From the NCBI GenBank assembly GCA_026874595.1, contig CM049321.1:7622979-7686978 (forward strand): a stretch of DNA of 64,000 bases. The letters run 5' to 3'. The notes under the pieces are model-generated. The model did no database searches and was not told where the DNA came from. It saw nothing but the letters and a program-made list of their open reading frames with translations. The DNA comes from Sipunculus nudus. Its lineage: Eukaryota > Annelida > Sipuncula > Golfingiida > Sipunculidae. The position numbers and the translations under genes were made by a program. How positions within the stretch are numbered: position 1 is the stretch's first letter; each line of letters starts with the position of its first letter. Shown here one piece after another: positions 11,469 through 25,445 of this stretch.

Positions 11469-12639
11469 ATTGTACAGTATCGTAAAGTGTAAGCATTTAA
11501 AATGTTAGTCTGTTCCACCAGTAGGTGCCAACTGAAAGTTGGTGATAATTCTCCAAAACCTATATATTATAACACAATATTACATAAAAGCTGATGAGGG
11601 AGCAAAGGCCTTATATGAGAAATACATAAAACTACATAATAAAAACCAACATTAATATTTTCCAACCTTTTGATTCTTCTGAAACTTATCTCTAAGTGAC
11701 GTGTGCCATGGGCTGGCAGCCTCACCTTGATAATTATTTGTTTGAGAATATTTATGACACTATATAACTGATAAAAAGCTTTAAAGTGTTGTAATTAGAG
11801 CTTTACTGTTTACTCAGATATTGGTTTTATTGCATTACTTAAATATTTTACAAGTTATGTTTTAATTTCATTACAGCTCATTGGGCCCATGTCCCATTCC
11901 CTTTTCTCAGAATACCATTTGTTATTATAGTCTGTTTCACCACCTGATGTCCACCTGTTTTTGTTGATGATTTTCTTGAAAATTTATATTTTTTAATAAT
12001 ATCCAAGTTAACAACATATGGAAGTGACAACCTAATATGGCATTAAAGAATTTAACAATAAATCCCCCGTTTATGTTTCACAACATTTTAGTCTCTTCAC
12101 CATGATATGGCAGATATGATGTGTCCCTCCATAAGTAGCCATCTTTGTTTTAGCTGTTTATATTTATTAGAATGTTTACATAAGATTATCCAATCAGCAG
12201 CTGTCAGTTGAGGCTGTTTTTGAATGCGACTAATGACCTTGACCGCCATAAGTGGGTCTGATATGCTGTAAAATTAGACTGATTTCTCATATTTTCAAAT
12301 AATTCTGTTTCTTAAATACGGTATAAGGTAGGTTTCAATTTACTTTGTTGAAAATTAGGTCCTTTCATCCTCTACTCTCCACTTTAATTGTTTCCCTTGA
12401 AATGAAACTAATAAAAAAATTTTATAGCAAAAAACAGGTGGACATGAGGGGATGAAAAGGACTATGGTCTATCATTGCAAGAAAATATTGCCAAATTTCA
12501 ATGGGCACCCTACAGTGGAACATATTATAGCATAATTTTTATTTATATTGGATACTTTGTGGCGGGGTTATTGAATGTAAAAAGATCATCATGTAGTCAA
12601 TGTCAGCTGTATCATAGGTCTAATGATACGTATAAAATA

Positions 12640-12783
12640 CGTGAAACTTCTACATTACGACCACCAATGGGACCTTGATAAAGTGGTCACATTTTCGAGG
12701 TCTGATATAATGAGGACAAACATAATTTTGACCGTGAAATCGTGGTTGCTGAAACGAGGTCGTCGTTATATGAGGTTTTACTG
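12640..12783. mobile_element. Short MITE, Tigger/pogo-like, degenerate
   Basis: The left end 'gtgaaacttctacattacga' and right end 'atgaggttttactg' before TA resemble the inverted ends of the other CAGT..ACTG elements in the window. The left end has lost a few bases. Confidence 0.5.
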
Positions 12784-13574
12784 TATAGAAATATCTGATT
12801 TGCATGTGAACTGCAGACACAGTGATGCGCTAAGCGACTTATTTGCGGGGAGAAGGGGGTTGATAACAATAAGATAATGACTAAATTAATCATTAGTCCA
12901 GACGTGAACGCGTGTCACCTTGGCAACCATTTTGCCTTGGCAACCATTTTGATATCACGATGGTAACAACGGTATTTAGGCCCGACACCAGACCAGGTCA
13001 GACTTTCAGTGATGTCATTTTATTATTCGCATTTTGGGAAGAGAGTGGTTTGTTGATTTATTTACTGCTGAAGTTACACAATTTTGCACCAAAAGTCATT
13101 ATACTTTTCATACATTTTGGTTTTTCATGATGCTGTTAATAGAACAAGTGATAATAAAGTCTGCATATTATTTTAATTGATAGTTGACAAAAAAGCAAAA
13201 ATATACAAAACGTTGATATCTGTAGCAGTTGAAATTAGTAATATATTCTTCAACTCATATATTAGGAGAATGTAACAAACTATATGCATAGATATAAACT
13301 CCATACAATTTTTTGTTTATATATATATATGATGTGTAAAGTGTGTATGATGTATATTTAGGCCTGATTGAATAAATACTTACTGTAAGGTATATTGTGT
13401 TTTTTTTTTAATTTTTTATACTTCAGTTGCGTCATAAGTGTGATACGACAATTGTCTCCGCCTTTCAGGATTTGCTTCATGGTGAAACAGAAAACATTGG
13501 TCTACTGAATACATCCACGTCAGACTAACGAATTAAACTGCTTATCGTTGCCTCCGCAAAGAAGATATGCGTTC

Positions 13575-13860
13575 ATTAGGTTCGTGTGTTTGTGTGTTAT
13601 AGCGTGTGTGTGTGTTATTTTTCGTCACAACAAAACTCACGTAATATTGATGTGAAATTATGATATTTTCGAGACATTTCGAAAAAATGTTAGAATGAAG
13701 AAGCGATCAGATTTTGGTGTGTATCCGGAAAATAATCCGGATTCAGGAACTTCATCAAGGAATATTCACAAATGTCTGTCACTTATGTACGAATGAACTT
13801 AGAAAGATGGGCCAATAAGTGAATGGCTAAGGATTGTATTCCTTGGAATGCAGGTTTCTT
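13575..13860 (+). repeat. Dispersed GT-headed repeat, family 3, copy 2
   Basis: A GT run is followed by 'gtcacaacaaaactcacg', 'atcagattttggtgtgtatc', 'ggattcaggaacttcatca', 'aatattcacaaatg' and 'ttccttggaatgcagg'. These are the same ordered blocks as at 2230 and 58690. Confidence 0.6.
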
Positions 13861-16439
13861 GTTTTATAATAGAACATATATGTACTTCAAACAGCTTCCA
13901 AACCGCATTGTTGTCAACCACAGGAAAGCCCGTGTCACGTGACATGTTAGATCTCAGTGAAAGCCAAGTTTTTCTGCACCTGTCCGCTCCAAACATGCGA
14001 GAAAAATTACTAAATTGTGGGCCTATAATCGGTTTTCTAAGGAATGCAAACCTCCGGGATGGGTGTATATGTCTCGGGAGTAGGGGGTGGAGGTGGGGGT
14101 GGGTCCTTGTTGTCGGTTGCTGCACAACGCGAGTTAAAATTGACTTATTCGTCCATATTCCTCGACTCATTCGTAACTAAGTGTTTCTACATATGTGAAT
14201 TTTCCTTGGCTAAATTCCATAACCCGGATCATAAGATCATTGGCACATTCCAGAGATGCCCTGAAAATGTACGGGATTCTTTTCTTGATTTCGTGAGTTA
14301 TATTGTGATCAAACACGCAAACAAGAACGTAGATTAACGCATACCCTTCAGGAAGAGGCAAATATTGGTATTTGAAAATAAAGTCTTGGCGTCATACTAA
14401 TTCCTGCCATGAGGGCCTCTATTCAACACATTCTTATTCTTGTACATACACAAATTGAAACCACATGTTTAAAACGTTCATTTGGCACAGGATATACTTA
14501 TCAATTTAACTTCTTTGTTATATTTTTACTTCTGTTTTATTTGATTTATACAAAGTCACACATTTCAGGAAGATACATGCTAGTTTTTGTAGTTTACAGT
14601 CTAGATTATAGCATCAAATGTAACCAATGGTGTAGCTAGTTAACTCGTAGTTAACATCAACACCAGCAGATGGCGGCACCCTGCACTTGAACTGAGAGGA
14701 AACGAGCAGTCATATCTGGCTGAACCTGGTACTTCATTTCCGACTCTATCATTCAATACCTGTCATAAAAAATGTGATAGGTTTGCTTAAGTTAAAACGA
14801 GTCATTAATACCTTTGTAAATGCAAATATGAGATATGCTTGGCTTTGAAGATCTAACCAAATTTAATATCGCATTGGTACCGATAATAAGACTTATTTAA
14901 TTTTATTAATTCTGTTCACTTAATCTTAGTTCGGTTTATTTAATTTAATACTGCTACTATAACTTCTACTACTACTACAACTAATAATAATAAGAAGAAG
15001 GAGGTCTCTTATCCATGTTGATCGCTCAAAGCCCCAGTTTAGCTTACATATGTGCCTTGGGAAAGCTTTTCAGTTGGTAAAATACTAGACCTGCGTAGGT
15101 CCCTATAATTTTGTCAGATTCTGATCTTACATAAATATACCCCAAGTAAAAGCAACCTCTATACTGTTACACTGTTGACCCTATGTCCAGCTTCCCTATT
15201 GCTGTCATGACAAGTTCCAGTAATTTACAATTATCACCACAGGTGGCGTTTGTGTGCTCAATTTTTGGTGATTCTCATGTAATAAGTGAGAGCGGAGCCC
15301 CCTGAAGAAAGAAAATAAACTATATGCACCCCACAGGAGGAGCCAATACCTGAACTATAAAATGATCTCTTTACATTTATAAACATGATATTTGAAAAAT
15401 ATTCGACGACCTGTTGTAGGTATAGTGAAATACCCGTACAGTACTTCCTTGTGTAACGGCTTGTGAAGGAGATTTATTACTAGGCCAGACAATCTATCGT
15501 GTCCACCTATTCAGCTTGGGATGGGTGTTTACCAACGTGCATGGGTGATATTCACTGAAGCGGATGACCCCCCCCCCAACCGGTAGGGTCGGTTACAGGT
15601 TCTATGAAAAGTGTGTCTGTATTGTGTGTGTGCGTTGGGGGGGGGGGGGCACCCTGCCATAAGTAAACAAGTATGCAATAGTGCATGGGCTTTTTACATA
15701 ACTCTCGCGTGAAGAAGTAACGGAGAAAACTGCGTTAGACGCAAAATACGGTGCTGCTTTGCGGTTTTAAACGTATACTATTCTATGTGCTATATTTATG
15801 GTCGAAAATGAGTAATAGGGGGCCACATGAGATCCCGCTATTTGTTAGGAGAAACGTGATATGTCAAACAAAACTAACTGGACAAACAAAAAAGTACCCA
15901 AAGTGAAGTCAATATTCCAAACTATATGAGCTGACAAAACATTAAGACTTTCAATGTGGATATAATTGTATATTTATGTGTAAATATAGAAAACTTAAAA
16001 ACATACCTCTAGATCCAGAAATGGCCGTTAAAAATATTTAAATATCAATGTGAGGTATAGAACAAGGCCTACAGGCCTAATGCGAACCTGTGCAATGAGA
16101 TTACACCAGGTATAATGCTTCAATGCTGGACCATTACTTTTCAAGAACTTGTGTAACATGTATATGAACAATGCAAGTACTTAACACTTAGAACAAGAAA
16201 CAATTAAACAAACATCACTGCTGCAATTCTCGCATGGGTGCACACAACACAAAAACTAGAATATGGGTAGTCAACAAGCGACTACGTGTACCCGCCAAAA
16301 TCAGGAAAGGTGAAGTGAGGCATGGATTGAGTGGCAAGGGGAAATAGAGTGAGGTGTGTTGCATAGTAGCCTGGATGTGTGCAGCCGAAATGTGTATGTA
16401 GGTTGCGCCACCTACAACAAAATCCAGAAAGCTGTCCAA

Positions 16440-17890
16440 GATGTATAAACATGCAAAATTTTAGGCAGATAAGTCAAACCACTACTGAGATATGAGTGAT
16501 TTTAGCCCACGGCAGAAAAACAGAGGGACGCTGTGCAAAAAAGGTGGCAGGTGGCGCCACCAATTTTGTATATGATTAAGAGCTATGTGAGATCTATACA
16601 CATGCAAAATTTCAGGGGGATCTGTCAAACCAGTCCTGAGATATAAGCCTGAATGTCTGCAGCGTATACATAAATGTAGGTCTAAAATAAATCTAAATTT
16701 TTTAAAAGCTTTTAAAAAAACTTTCTTGTCAATATTAACCAAATATAACCTGAAATCTAAATGTCTAGTGCATAATGTAATAGATACTGATAAACTGGTG
16801 CCAAGCTAGATGTAACAGCATCACACAGCTAACATATATGGTAAAATGACTCAATTCAATATCCATAATTCAGCCAAAAATCATTCATGTGGAATCCATT
16901 AATGACAATTATTATAAGAATTATTGTAGGGATTATTCTTGTAAAATATTTAACAAATTGGCTTCAGTGGCATCAGTCGAAAAACGTTTCGCAAGTTTAT
17001 AACTCATATAGGAAGATACAGCAAACTGGCTAAGTTCAGCTTCCCGTAACTCAGCCAAAAAGCACTGAACCAAAACCATTTGAACAAACTTGAATAATCA
17101 ACATCTGACGATAATTAATGTGTGAGATTTAAGAATTTGGCCAAGTGGTTTTTGAAAAGATGATCTTTGTAGCCACTGAGCTAAAATGGGCTGTTATGGC
17201 ATAGGACTAAATTCAGCTTCCCATAACTTAGCCAAAATGCACAGAAAAGAGACAATTTGAACAAACTTCAGAAAGCACTACCCTAGGATCATTTCTGTGC
17301 GATATTAAACATTTTGGCCATATGGTTTCAGAGAACAAGTTTTTTGAAGCCCTCAGTGTGATACAGGTACTAATGACCCCGTACAAAAAAGGCCGATGCA
17401 GGTGGCACCACCAATACCTCAATTTCAGGTATGACCTATGTGACCAACATTGGCATAAAATTTGGCGATGACAGCCCCAGCCGTTTCTGAGATTTAAATT
17501 TTAATATGCTTTTTTGCACTGTTAACAAAGTTCAACCTCCTGTAACTCGGCAAAAAATCGCCAAACTGGAACCATTCGAACAAACTTGAGGAAGATTGTT
17601 CCAGGGATCATTTCTGTGAAATATTGGCCTGGAACATTTTTGTGAAATATTCGACAATTTGGCTGGGCAGTTTCGGAGAAGAAGATTTTTAAAGCTTTTT
17701 TAGCTTTTTCTAAGAAAATGCAGTTAGAAAAAAATATAAACAAAATCCGATATAGTTTTTTGGATGACTGATTATTTGCGAAAAATTTGGTGATGCTAGC
17801 TCCTGCCGTTTTTGAGATAGCTATGGTTAACGTACAGACGACGCACGACGCACGACACACGACGCACGACGGACGACGCCGCATCATCGC
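16440..17890. repeat. Degenerate internally repeated dispersed element ending in GACGCAC array
   Basis: At least three diverged units of about 180-320 bases follow each other, each with 'cagcttccc.taact.agcc', 'aacaaacttgaa' and 'ttggcca..tggttt.gagaa'. The right end has a 'gacgacgcacgacgcacgac' array and 'gccgcatcatcgcataagct'. Such modules are common in molluscan genomes. No open frame of note lies in it. Confidence 0.55.
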
Positions 17891-18194
17891 ATAAGCTCAC
17901 AGGTTCGCTAAAAAGCCGCATGAGACTAAAAGGATCTGTATGGCAAAGAAATGACAAGAAAACGTACTGACGTATGTACATAAAAAAAAACCACGGTCTA
18001 TTCGATTCATCCCTGACCCATTCTCGAATTTTCCTGATAATTTCACGAGATTCCATTGATTATTGCATGAGAACGGGGATGAATTCACACTCCCATGAGG
18101 GAGAAAATAATAATTAATATTCTTAATTCTTTCATTAGTTTACTTTATATTGAATTTTCAATTTATAAAATGACATCGAGTTTCTTACGAAATA

Positions 18195-19340
18195 GCTTGG
18201 TGGAACAGAACAGAAACAGAAAACAGTTTATTCAGGAAAACAAGGCCTCAGCCTCAAAGTTCCAACATTCATGTGGTACATATGTACCATTCAATTTCAA
18301 ACAACAACTACGTTAACAATATAAACGAAGCATTTTAAATAAACTATGAATAGTAATAACACAATAATAAGAGGAGAAAAAAAGTGAAAAACTATTAAAT
18401 AATTAATCAAATCAAATAAAGAAAAAAAATAAATAAATAAAAAAAATAAATAAATAAATAAATAAAAATTAGTTAAAAAAAATAAATAAATAAATAAATA
18501 AAAAATAAAAAAAAATAAAACAATAAAATAAAAAATACAAACAAGCAACAAAACAAAAACATACAAACAGAAAAAAAAACAAAAAAAAAAACAAAAAAAA
18601 AACAACAAAAAACAACAAAAAACTCAATAATGAGAAAATAATACGGTTACTTATATACCTAAAAATTCATACAATATACTCACATATGGTATTCTGGTGG
18701 CTGAAATATTAAGTTAAAGTAGTGTTACAAACATTATAAAATACAAAATACACAAAATGCAAATTTATCAGTCTCCTATTGTTGATTTCCTTAAGCTGAA
18801 AGCATGATATACATAAGCAGCTAGTTTAGTTATTTCACATGTATTTTCTGATTTCAATATCTTTTTAAAATTATATTCTGTTGACTCTTGCATGTCTTTT
18901 TCAAAATATTTAAACCGTAATTCCTTATATAAAGGACATTCCAACAGGAAGTGACTCTCATCTTCTATAATGTTATAACCATACCTTGTACAATATTTAC
19001 AGACTCTTTCTTCTCTATCCAAGCCATTCTGTCGTCCTGTTTCTATTTGTAACTTGTGATCTGAACATCTAAATTTAGCTAATGCAGTTTTGTGGTATTT
19101 ATTAGATACACAACTAATATATTTTTCAACATTCAACATGGTTTTGAAAAGACCATAATACTGTAACTTATTACTTGATTTTACATCACTAGTCCAGTTC
19201 TGTTGTGCCATATCTATCAATCTTTCTTTAAAATAACTTATAAACCAGTTACAATCACCGACTTCTTGAGCCATCCATATAAAACCAAAACCAGTATAGC
19301 TTGGTGGGACTTTATGCATGCCCGAGGAAAGAAGTTATCC
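18195..19340 (-). mobile_element. 3' end of a non-LTR retrotransposon (LINE), reverse-transcriptase C-terminus
   Basis: A 183-codon frame on the minus strand (19319-18768) reads GFGFIWMAQEVGDCNWF, then CSDHKLQIETGR, then VCKYC and ESHFLLECPLYKELR. The CxxC..H..C cluster with HFLLECP is characteristic of the tail of LINE polymerases, downstream of the RT domain; the RT core itself is missing. At 18195-18310 the minus strand carries AATAAA followed by TTCTG-type repeats, fitting a LINE 3' end. Between them lies a 280-base A/T-only simple repeat (18340-18625). This is a 5'-truncated, inactive copy. Confidence 0.7.
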
Positions 19341-19646
19341 AGAGGTCGTGGGGTGCACAGATAAAACGCTCTGGCCCGGTTTAGATATCACCGAGAGCTT
19401 TGGAAGCTGACTTTATGAAAACCCGACAGCTTTAAGTCCAGTATATATCTACCTGGTAGTATACCTGGCACCGTTTTGACCTAACGGCATTCATGACCAT
19501 TCACGGTGCATGATTCTGAGTTTGGCAATATACAATAAATAATACATACATGTTCATTTCACACTCGTGAGCTGTTGCATCAAGCGCAGCCAAGGTCACG
19601 TCCGTGACTCAAAGTAAAGTTAGCAAAACAAGTCCTATTTCAGGTA

Positions 19647-22600
19647 ATGAAGTGTAGTCGCAATCTGCTAATTAAACTTACAAGAATGAGATGGTACAAC
19701 TACCTGATTCTAATGGTTGCTTTTTTGGCTATGACACCTAAATTTTTCGTCGTTTCAAACCCATCAAACCGTACCAGACGAATCCGACCTAGAATCGTTG
19801 GTGGTGAGTATATATTTTTCTTCAAGACAACCAGGGCTTGTAAACAGCGCTACATTTTAAACACTCAGTGGTTAATACTGATTTTAAGTAATAGTCCCTA
19901 TATATGAAAGAAAGCCTACTTGCTTAATTATCCTACTGATATATAGGCTTGAGAATAAATCACTGATTTGCAGTGTATTCTCTGAGAACTTATTCAATGA
20001 AATCATTATCAATAATTATAGTATCATTAATTATTGTAAAGTAGTATTAATTTAAGTATTATCAATATAAGTAATTTTAAGTATAATATAATTTTCATAT
20101 AAAAATTATAAATAAAAATATAAAAAAAATAAAAGTTAATAATATATATAAAAAGTAAATAATATAATATAAAAATAAAATTATTTTTAATTAAGTATTA
20201 TTTTAATAATTATGTTGTAATTATTTATAAAATGTAAGGTCTACGTACGTATTATTTTGTCTGTTATATTTGACAGGTAAGGCGGCAATACGGGGTATGT
20301 ACACATGGATGGCGCAGATACATAATTATAAAGAGATCAAGTGTGGGGGCGCTGTCATCGGCAGACGTCACGTGTTAACCGCAAAGCATTGTGTGGAGAC
20401 GGACGATTTACGTAGAGGAATCAAGTAAGAAAAATAATGATACAGAAGAGACATCGTAATCCGAACATCATTTATCCGAAATCATCCGAAATTAAATTCA
20501 TAGTTAGTGAATAGAAGTTAGTGAGACATGTCCCTTTTATCAGCAAATGCCAGGGAGACATGTCCCCTCATTTTTAGGAGTGGGGGCAGTGTACGTACAT
20601 TCAGTCTCCTTTCCTATTAGAAGAACAAAACGCATAATTACTAATACATTTATATCGAGATTATTATATCATTCAGTTAAAGTTTCTTTATATTTTCTGA
20701 GAAATCTTTCATGCATCTAACATCGAAATATGTAGGTTAATGTGTGTAATTCAAATGTCTCAATGAATATTCATAAATGTTGTTGGATGCTTGTAAATGG
20801 AGGTGATATCAAATCAAATTAAAAATATATATTTTTGACCAAACAAAAATTGTAAACTGAGCAAAAATAACTTTGATTTTTACAGGGTGATCCTGGGGGA
20901 TTATAAACGTTCCTACAGAGAGTACACAGAACAAACGTTCTCTGTGGGAAGGTACATCATGCACCCGACCATGGACCTGGCGATCCTGGAACTGTCCAGT
21001 TACGCGCGCATAAATGGTCACGTGACACTTATTAGCATATGGGAACAGAAGCTCCCGGATATGACAGAAGTGATCGCAACAGGATGGGGGCTGACGGTCG
21101 GACGTAATCACTATTCCAAACCAGACGCCTTACACGTAATTCACACATTGGCGGTTCATGAAACGAACTGTATAAGAGAAGGGCTTCAACCTGCTCCCTA
21201 CCAGCGTTGCGTGGGCACCATTAAGGATACCTATGAAAATATTTGCCACGGAGACTCTGGAGGTCCTATTGTACGAAGGTTAGAGGACGGCGGCTACGTG
21301 TTGGTGGGTATCGTGAACTTCGGACACCTTTACTGTCCCAGTGATAAACATTTTGCTGTCATCGCAGATTCTTCGGCCTTCTATGATTGGGTCTACGATG
21401 AAATTGGCTGCAAAATGGAAGGTAAGCTCTCATAAATAATATCTAGAAAAGCACTTAGACAGCACAGACCTCTTCCAAGGCAGCTCATAACCCTCATATG
21501 GCAGTGTCAGAAATGCAGCATTTTCCTTTAAAAAATCCTTGATCCAGATGGTGATCCGGATCACCACCAATTAAATCAATTGTTCCTTGTATCATTGTCA
21601 ACACTTTTTGTAGTAATGTCGCTAACAGACAACAGATAGACAAACAAACCAAAGCCGGCAAAACCTTCACCTCCTTTGCGGAGGTAAGAAAATTCGTTTG
21701 CAAGGGTCGTACAAATAATTATACCAGGAGTCGAAATAACGCGCTTCCGCCTGTCTCAGACAGGCAAACACGTGCACGGAAAGGCAGTTTCCATTTTGTA
21801 CCAATCCACTGGCAAAGGTCAACACCTAGAGGTTTCCATATAAGTATCTGATAAGTAGGAAAAAAACATGACAAAAACAAAATATTTTACAGCTGGTCTT
21901 CCACCGACCCCCTTAATTTCCTTTATTTTCCTATAAAATAGTCTATAATTTCTTATACTCTCCGGAATTTAGGCCCTGATCTCTTATATTTTCCTGCACA
22001 ATCAAGTTTCTGATATAACAGTATTATAACAGTGAACATTCAGTTCTTTTTGCATGCAAGTGTGCATGTCGGATGGCATGTACTATGGCAGAATCAGGTT
22101 TACACTGAGATAAGTGTGACTGAAAGTTTGAGATGATGGTAGGATGCATCTTTAGTCGAAAGGCAAATTTTTCTGCAGTAAGGTAAACCTGTATTAATGG
22201 CTTTCTGTTGGAAAGGTAAAATTTCAAAGTATTACAACCCCTGGTAATACGAACTATAGGCAGTACAAGGCACTTTCCATGTCTCAGCTGGTGGCGTTCG
22301 GTGGTCTCTAGAAGTGGAGAAACCACCGACATTTGTCCCACAACAACACCCCACTCTCATATGGCCTTGCCGGGAACTGAACCCGGGTCGCTAGAGGAGA
22401 GACCCGAGCATTTTACCATTCGTCTCTCCAGATCCTTATCATTATATATCTGAAATATGAAGGTTATTTTACTAGAAATATCAATTGTAATTTGGTTCTT
22501 TTCAAATACATCACTTTCGGGTCACCGTTTATATCAGGAAATTGAGCTGAATTTTAATATAACAGTTTTTTTTTAGTTTTTTTTATTTGTATTGTTTGGT

Positions 22601-23681
22601 GTCAACCTCAATGGCACAATTTTATTTAAGCTGCGCAGATTGCCGATACACGTTGTGTTTATCTATTTTTTTATATTGTTTCAGGCTTATGGACTAAACC
22701 ATTCAACGAAAACAGCCCTGGTAAAGACGAATTGGAACTATGGCAGAATTACGAATCGGTAGGCCTGTATATGCTTTACATTACATATCATATTGATATA
22801 ATTATCATTTATTTTAGGTATTCAATACAGCCCCTCATAGAAATGTGGTATATGTTAAATGAGAAATATAAATCACGAATTTAAAACTACATGTATTACG
22901 TTTTAGTGTATTGTGAGTCACACTTAAACATAATGATGTCACACTGAAATGTCATGAACGGCGTCACTCTCCATGACCATGATGTCAGCGTCATACTAAT
23001 TGAGCAACACACTTCTTCTCTGAGCATGCGCAAAGCGATTACTTGAACAATCAGCCATCGTAACCAGTTCAGTTGACCTTCAAGTTTGGTTGGATATAAG
23101 CCTGAGGTTCAAACAAAGATATTATCAATGAAAAAATACAAACAAGTGACAATTATTTATATCCTTTCTTTGTTGAACTGACCTTTCTGCAGTGACATAC
23201 CTGTGTTGAAATCGTCATCCCGCGTGCTCAGTGTCAGTCGTTGCTAGGTGTTGCTATGTTGGTCACCCAGAGGAATCTTGGTAAAATTGTATAAAATGTT
23301 TTAATGTGTATTAAAATTGTTATTTGAAAAAAATAACGATAACCTGTAGTGTTGCCATGGGAACATATTAACATGTGGTATATGAAAAAGCAAAAGTTCC
23401 AATATTTGTGTCTTTTTTAATAGAAACCATGCGGCGATAGACATCCTCTATGTGCAAAGTGCACACGGCTCGCAACCGGCGCATGCGCAAACCCTTACGC
23501 CTGGTGTTCGGCTGCTCAAGTTTATACATGTTCCAGGGCCGGGCTTACGTGTATCGGAAAAGATCAGCGACCGGCGAAAAAGTCAAGGTCGAAAAAGTCA
23601 AGAGCGAGGTCGAAGAAATGTACATGCTGCGATTATGCTGTGTCATACTTGTGTCCTGTTACTGAATTTGATGATTATTAG
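19647..23681 (+). CDS. Paralogue A: secreted serine protease with C-terminal mucin WxxW/CysD-like domain (5 exons, 390 aa)
   Basis: Exons are 19647-19803, 20277-20424, 20886-21421, 22685-22758 and 23424-23681, with intron phases 1-2-1-0. A second in-frame ATG at 19686 gives a cleaner signal peptide (MRWYNYLILMVAFLAM) and may be the true start. The propeptide ends RIRPR before IVGG (Ile50). The triad is His90 (TAKHC), Asp132 (MDLAI) and Ser226 (GDSGG). Position 189 is Asn, so this is not a trypsin-type pocket, and the usual Ser214 is Asn. Exon 4 is WTKPFNENSP: the second Trp of WxxW is lost. Exon 5 (from residue 306) has the Cys framework ending CTCCDY but carries a basic Lys/Ser/Arg insert and a longer, divergent C-terminus. 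It is the most diverged of four tandem paralogues. A CAG four bases before the first ATG suggests a 5' UTR intron. Confidence 0.87.
21483..21700 (+). repeat. Dispersed repeat ending 'cctcctttgcggaggt' (intron 3 of A), copy 1
   Basis: This contains 'agacaaacaaaccaaag' and 'aaccttcacctcctttgcgg'. Similar modules with 'aaacaaacagacaa' and a closing short palindrome are at 53430-53625 and 61310-61455. Confidence 0.5.
22290..22440 (-). repeat. tRNA-derived SINE, family 1, minus strand (intron 3 of A)
   Basis: The reverse complement has A-box-like 'acgaatggtaaaatgctcgg', B box 'cccgggttcagttcccgg' and the body 'gtggtttctccacttctaga'. The 3' part is diverged. Confidence 0.55.
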
Positions 23682-23938
23682 TGTATGTTTGCTTCACAGG
23701 GTATATAACAAAATTTTAGTGTATGCGCGTGTGTCCAAATATGTTACCTTTACCTGACTATACATTTATGAGTGTGTATCTTCACATTTACTCTAATTCA
23801 CTTCGTTTATATATGCACATCTCTCCACCTCTTATTTTGTATTTTCGAGTATTATCTAACATTAAATATTAAGATAATCCTAATTAATGACACGTCTAAA
23901 TCTTATCCCCTCGGTCTTGCTCATTGCCTATTTGACTC

Positions 23939-23977
<39 letters not shown>

Positions 23978-25445
23978 CACTAACAAGCATTTATTTTAAT
24001 TTTGTGGCTACAAATGGTCCTGTGTACTTTCAAGAACACGCTGACTGTACATCTGTGTGTGTGCGTAAGTTGGTTGGTGAGGTTGTGTGTGTTTGTATAA
24101 CCAAACTTAAGAGGACACGATATTGACTGCACACCAAACGCTTGGGGTCTTTCTTTTCCTGTGAGGACCTACACACGGGTCCCCACAAACGAAAAACTGT
24201 TAACACATTATTAAAGCATTGAAAAAGCTGAGGAAAACTATGCTGGGGAAGTTTCTTGAAAGTCCTCAGAAAGAACGTTTTGCTTGATATTTGTTTTGTG
24301 TGTGTGACAGCCCCATCTATTGAGAACCTTACAAGATGGTTAGAAAGGTGTGTGTGTGTGTGTGTGTGTAAGCCAGGTCCTCGATAATATGTTTAAACTG
24401 GTTATCTAATCTGTTTAGCGGTATCAGATCTTATTTTGATCGTGAGAAGTTAGATTTAGAACCTTATATTAGCATGGATTCCAGGAGTAAACAGGTAACA
24501 ATTAAAACTAATAGATTTTCTTATCTACATGATAGGTATACCCTCTAATCTGTCAATAAAAACTGTGAGCAGCTTGGTTCTAACGTTTATAATAGACACA
24601 AAACGTTTTACATGATAAAATAATTAATCTTTCCATCCAGTGTAATTATATGTAAATATATGTTTATCGTTGTATTTTGTACTTTGCACTTATTGTATCG
24701 AGAAAACATGTTACATCATTATATTGTTACATCATTCATTGATTTATACCTAATCGTATTGCTCGTGTCTTGTTTCATTTTGGTGAAGATTATAAATTAA
24801 CATAGAATTAAACATTAATCTAAACATATTACATCGTCACATTCTTTATTTACTAATACTTGTACCGTGATGTCATACAAAATGTTGTGTTTATATATAT
24901 ATACAGGAAAGCATGTACATTAGCTTGATTGGCTACTTTTGCAATCCTGTTATAAATAAATAAAACCAAGTTTAAACCAAGTGTACTTGATATGCGGATT
25001 AGTAGGACTTCGCTATTACACGAAGACATGATATAAACTGAATGTCCTTGCAGGTTGTCCTCACAAGTTATGCGCTATTCAACGCATCGTTCACACGTCT
25101 AACCAACCTTTTTCTTTAAACAAAAGTGTGCGATGATACATACGCCTTTTACTTTTTTTTATCTCAGTAGCACTTCTTCCTCACTGCAGCGGAACTGCTG
25201 ATCCTCGGAAGTGCGGTAATAAAGCTAGGTCCTCGCGGGTATGTTTATTTGCGTATGGATGTGTGAGGGTGTGTGTGTGTGAAACTGAATTTATTTCAAA
25301 ATGAAAATAAACTTTGCTTCATGTTTATGTCAGTAATCTCACCTAAAAGGGATTATTTAATTAATAAATTTGAACATTAATATCAATTTTATCATTGCGT
25401 TCAGGCATGTTTGTCAGTGATGCAGACGAGACCGTTAAATCCGAG
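23682..25445. other. Intergenic region after paralogue A
   Basis: Contents are a (CT)n tract at 23938-23974, several GT-rich tracts near 24050, 24345 and 25268, AT-rich sequence and AATAAA-type signals near 24950. I see no exon with a recognisable domain. Confidence 0.45.

Larger units (their letters stand above)
11469..16430. other. Gene-poor intergenic region
   Basis: After the poly-A signal at 11638 I find no exon with a recognisable domain. Contents are one MITE (12640-12783), one family 3 repeat (13575-13860), a doubled 'ccttggcaaccattttg' near 12920-12950, a poly-T run, and poly-C/G runs near 15570 and 15640. Open frames of 60-120 codons on both strands overlap each other and look random. 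Confidence 0.45.

Noticed and set aside
13799-14180. Overlapping 123- and 110-codon frames on opposite strands
   Set aside because: They are mutual shadows beginning within a family 3 repeat; neither shows a domain or splice context.
18297-18608. Phe/Leu-rich 103-codon minus-strand frame
   Set aside because: It arises from an A/T-only simple repeat inside the LINE remnant.
23450-23757. Two plus-strand frames starting at ATG 23450 and 23452
   Set aside because: They are out of frame with exon 5 of paralogue A, whose correct frame (from 23424) shows the conserved Cys framework.
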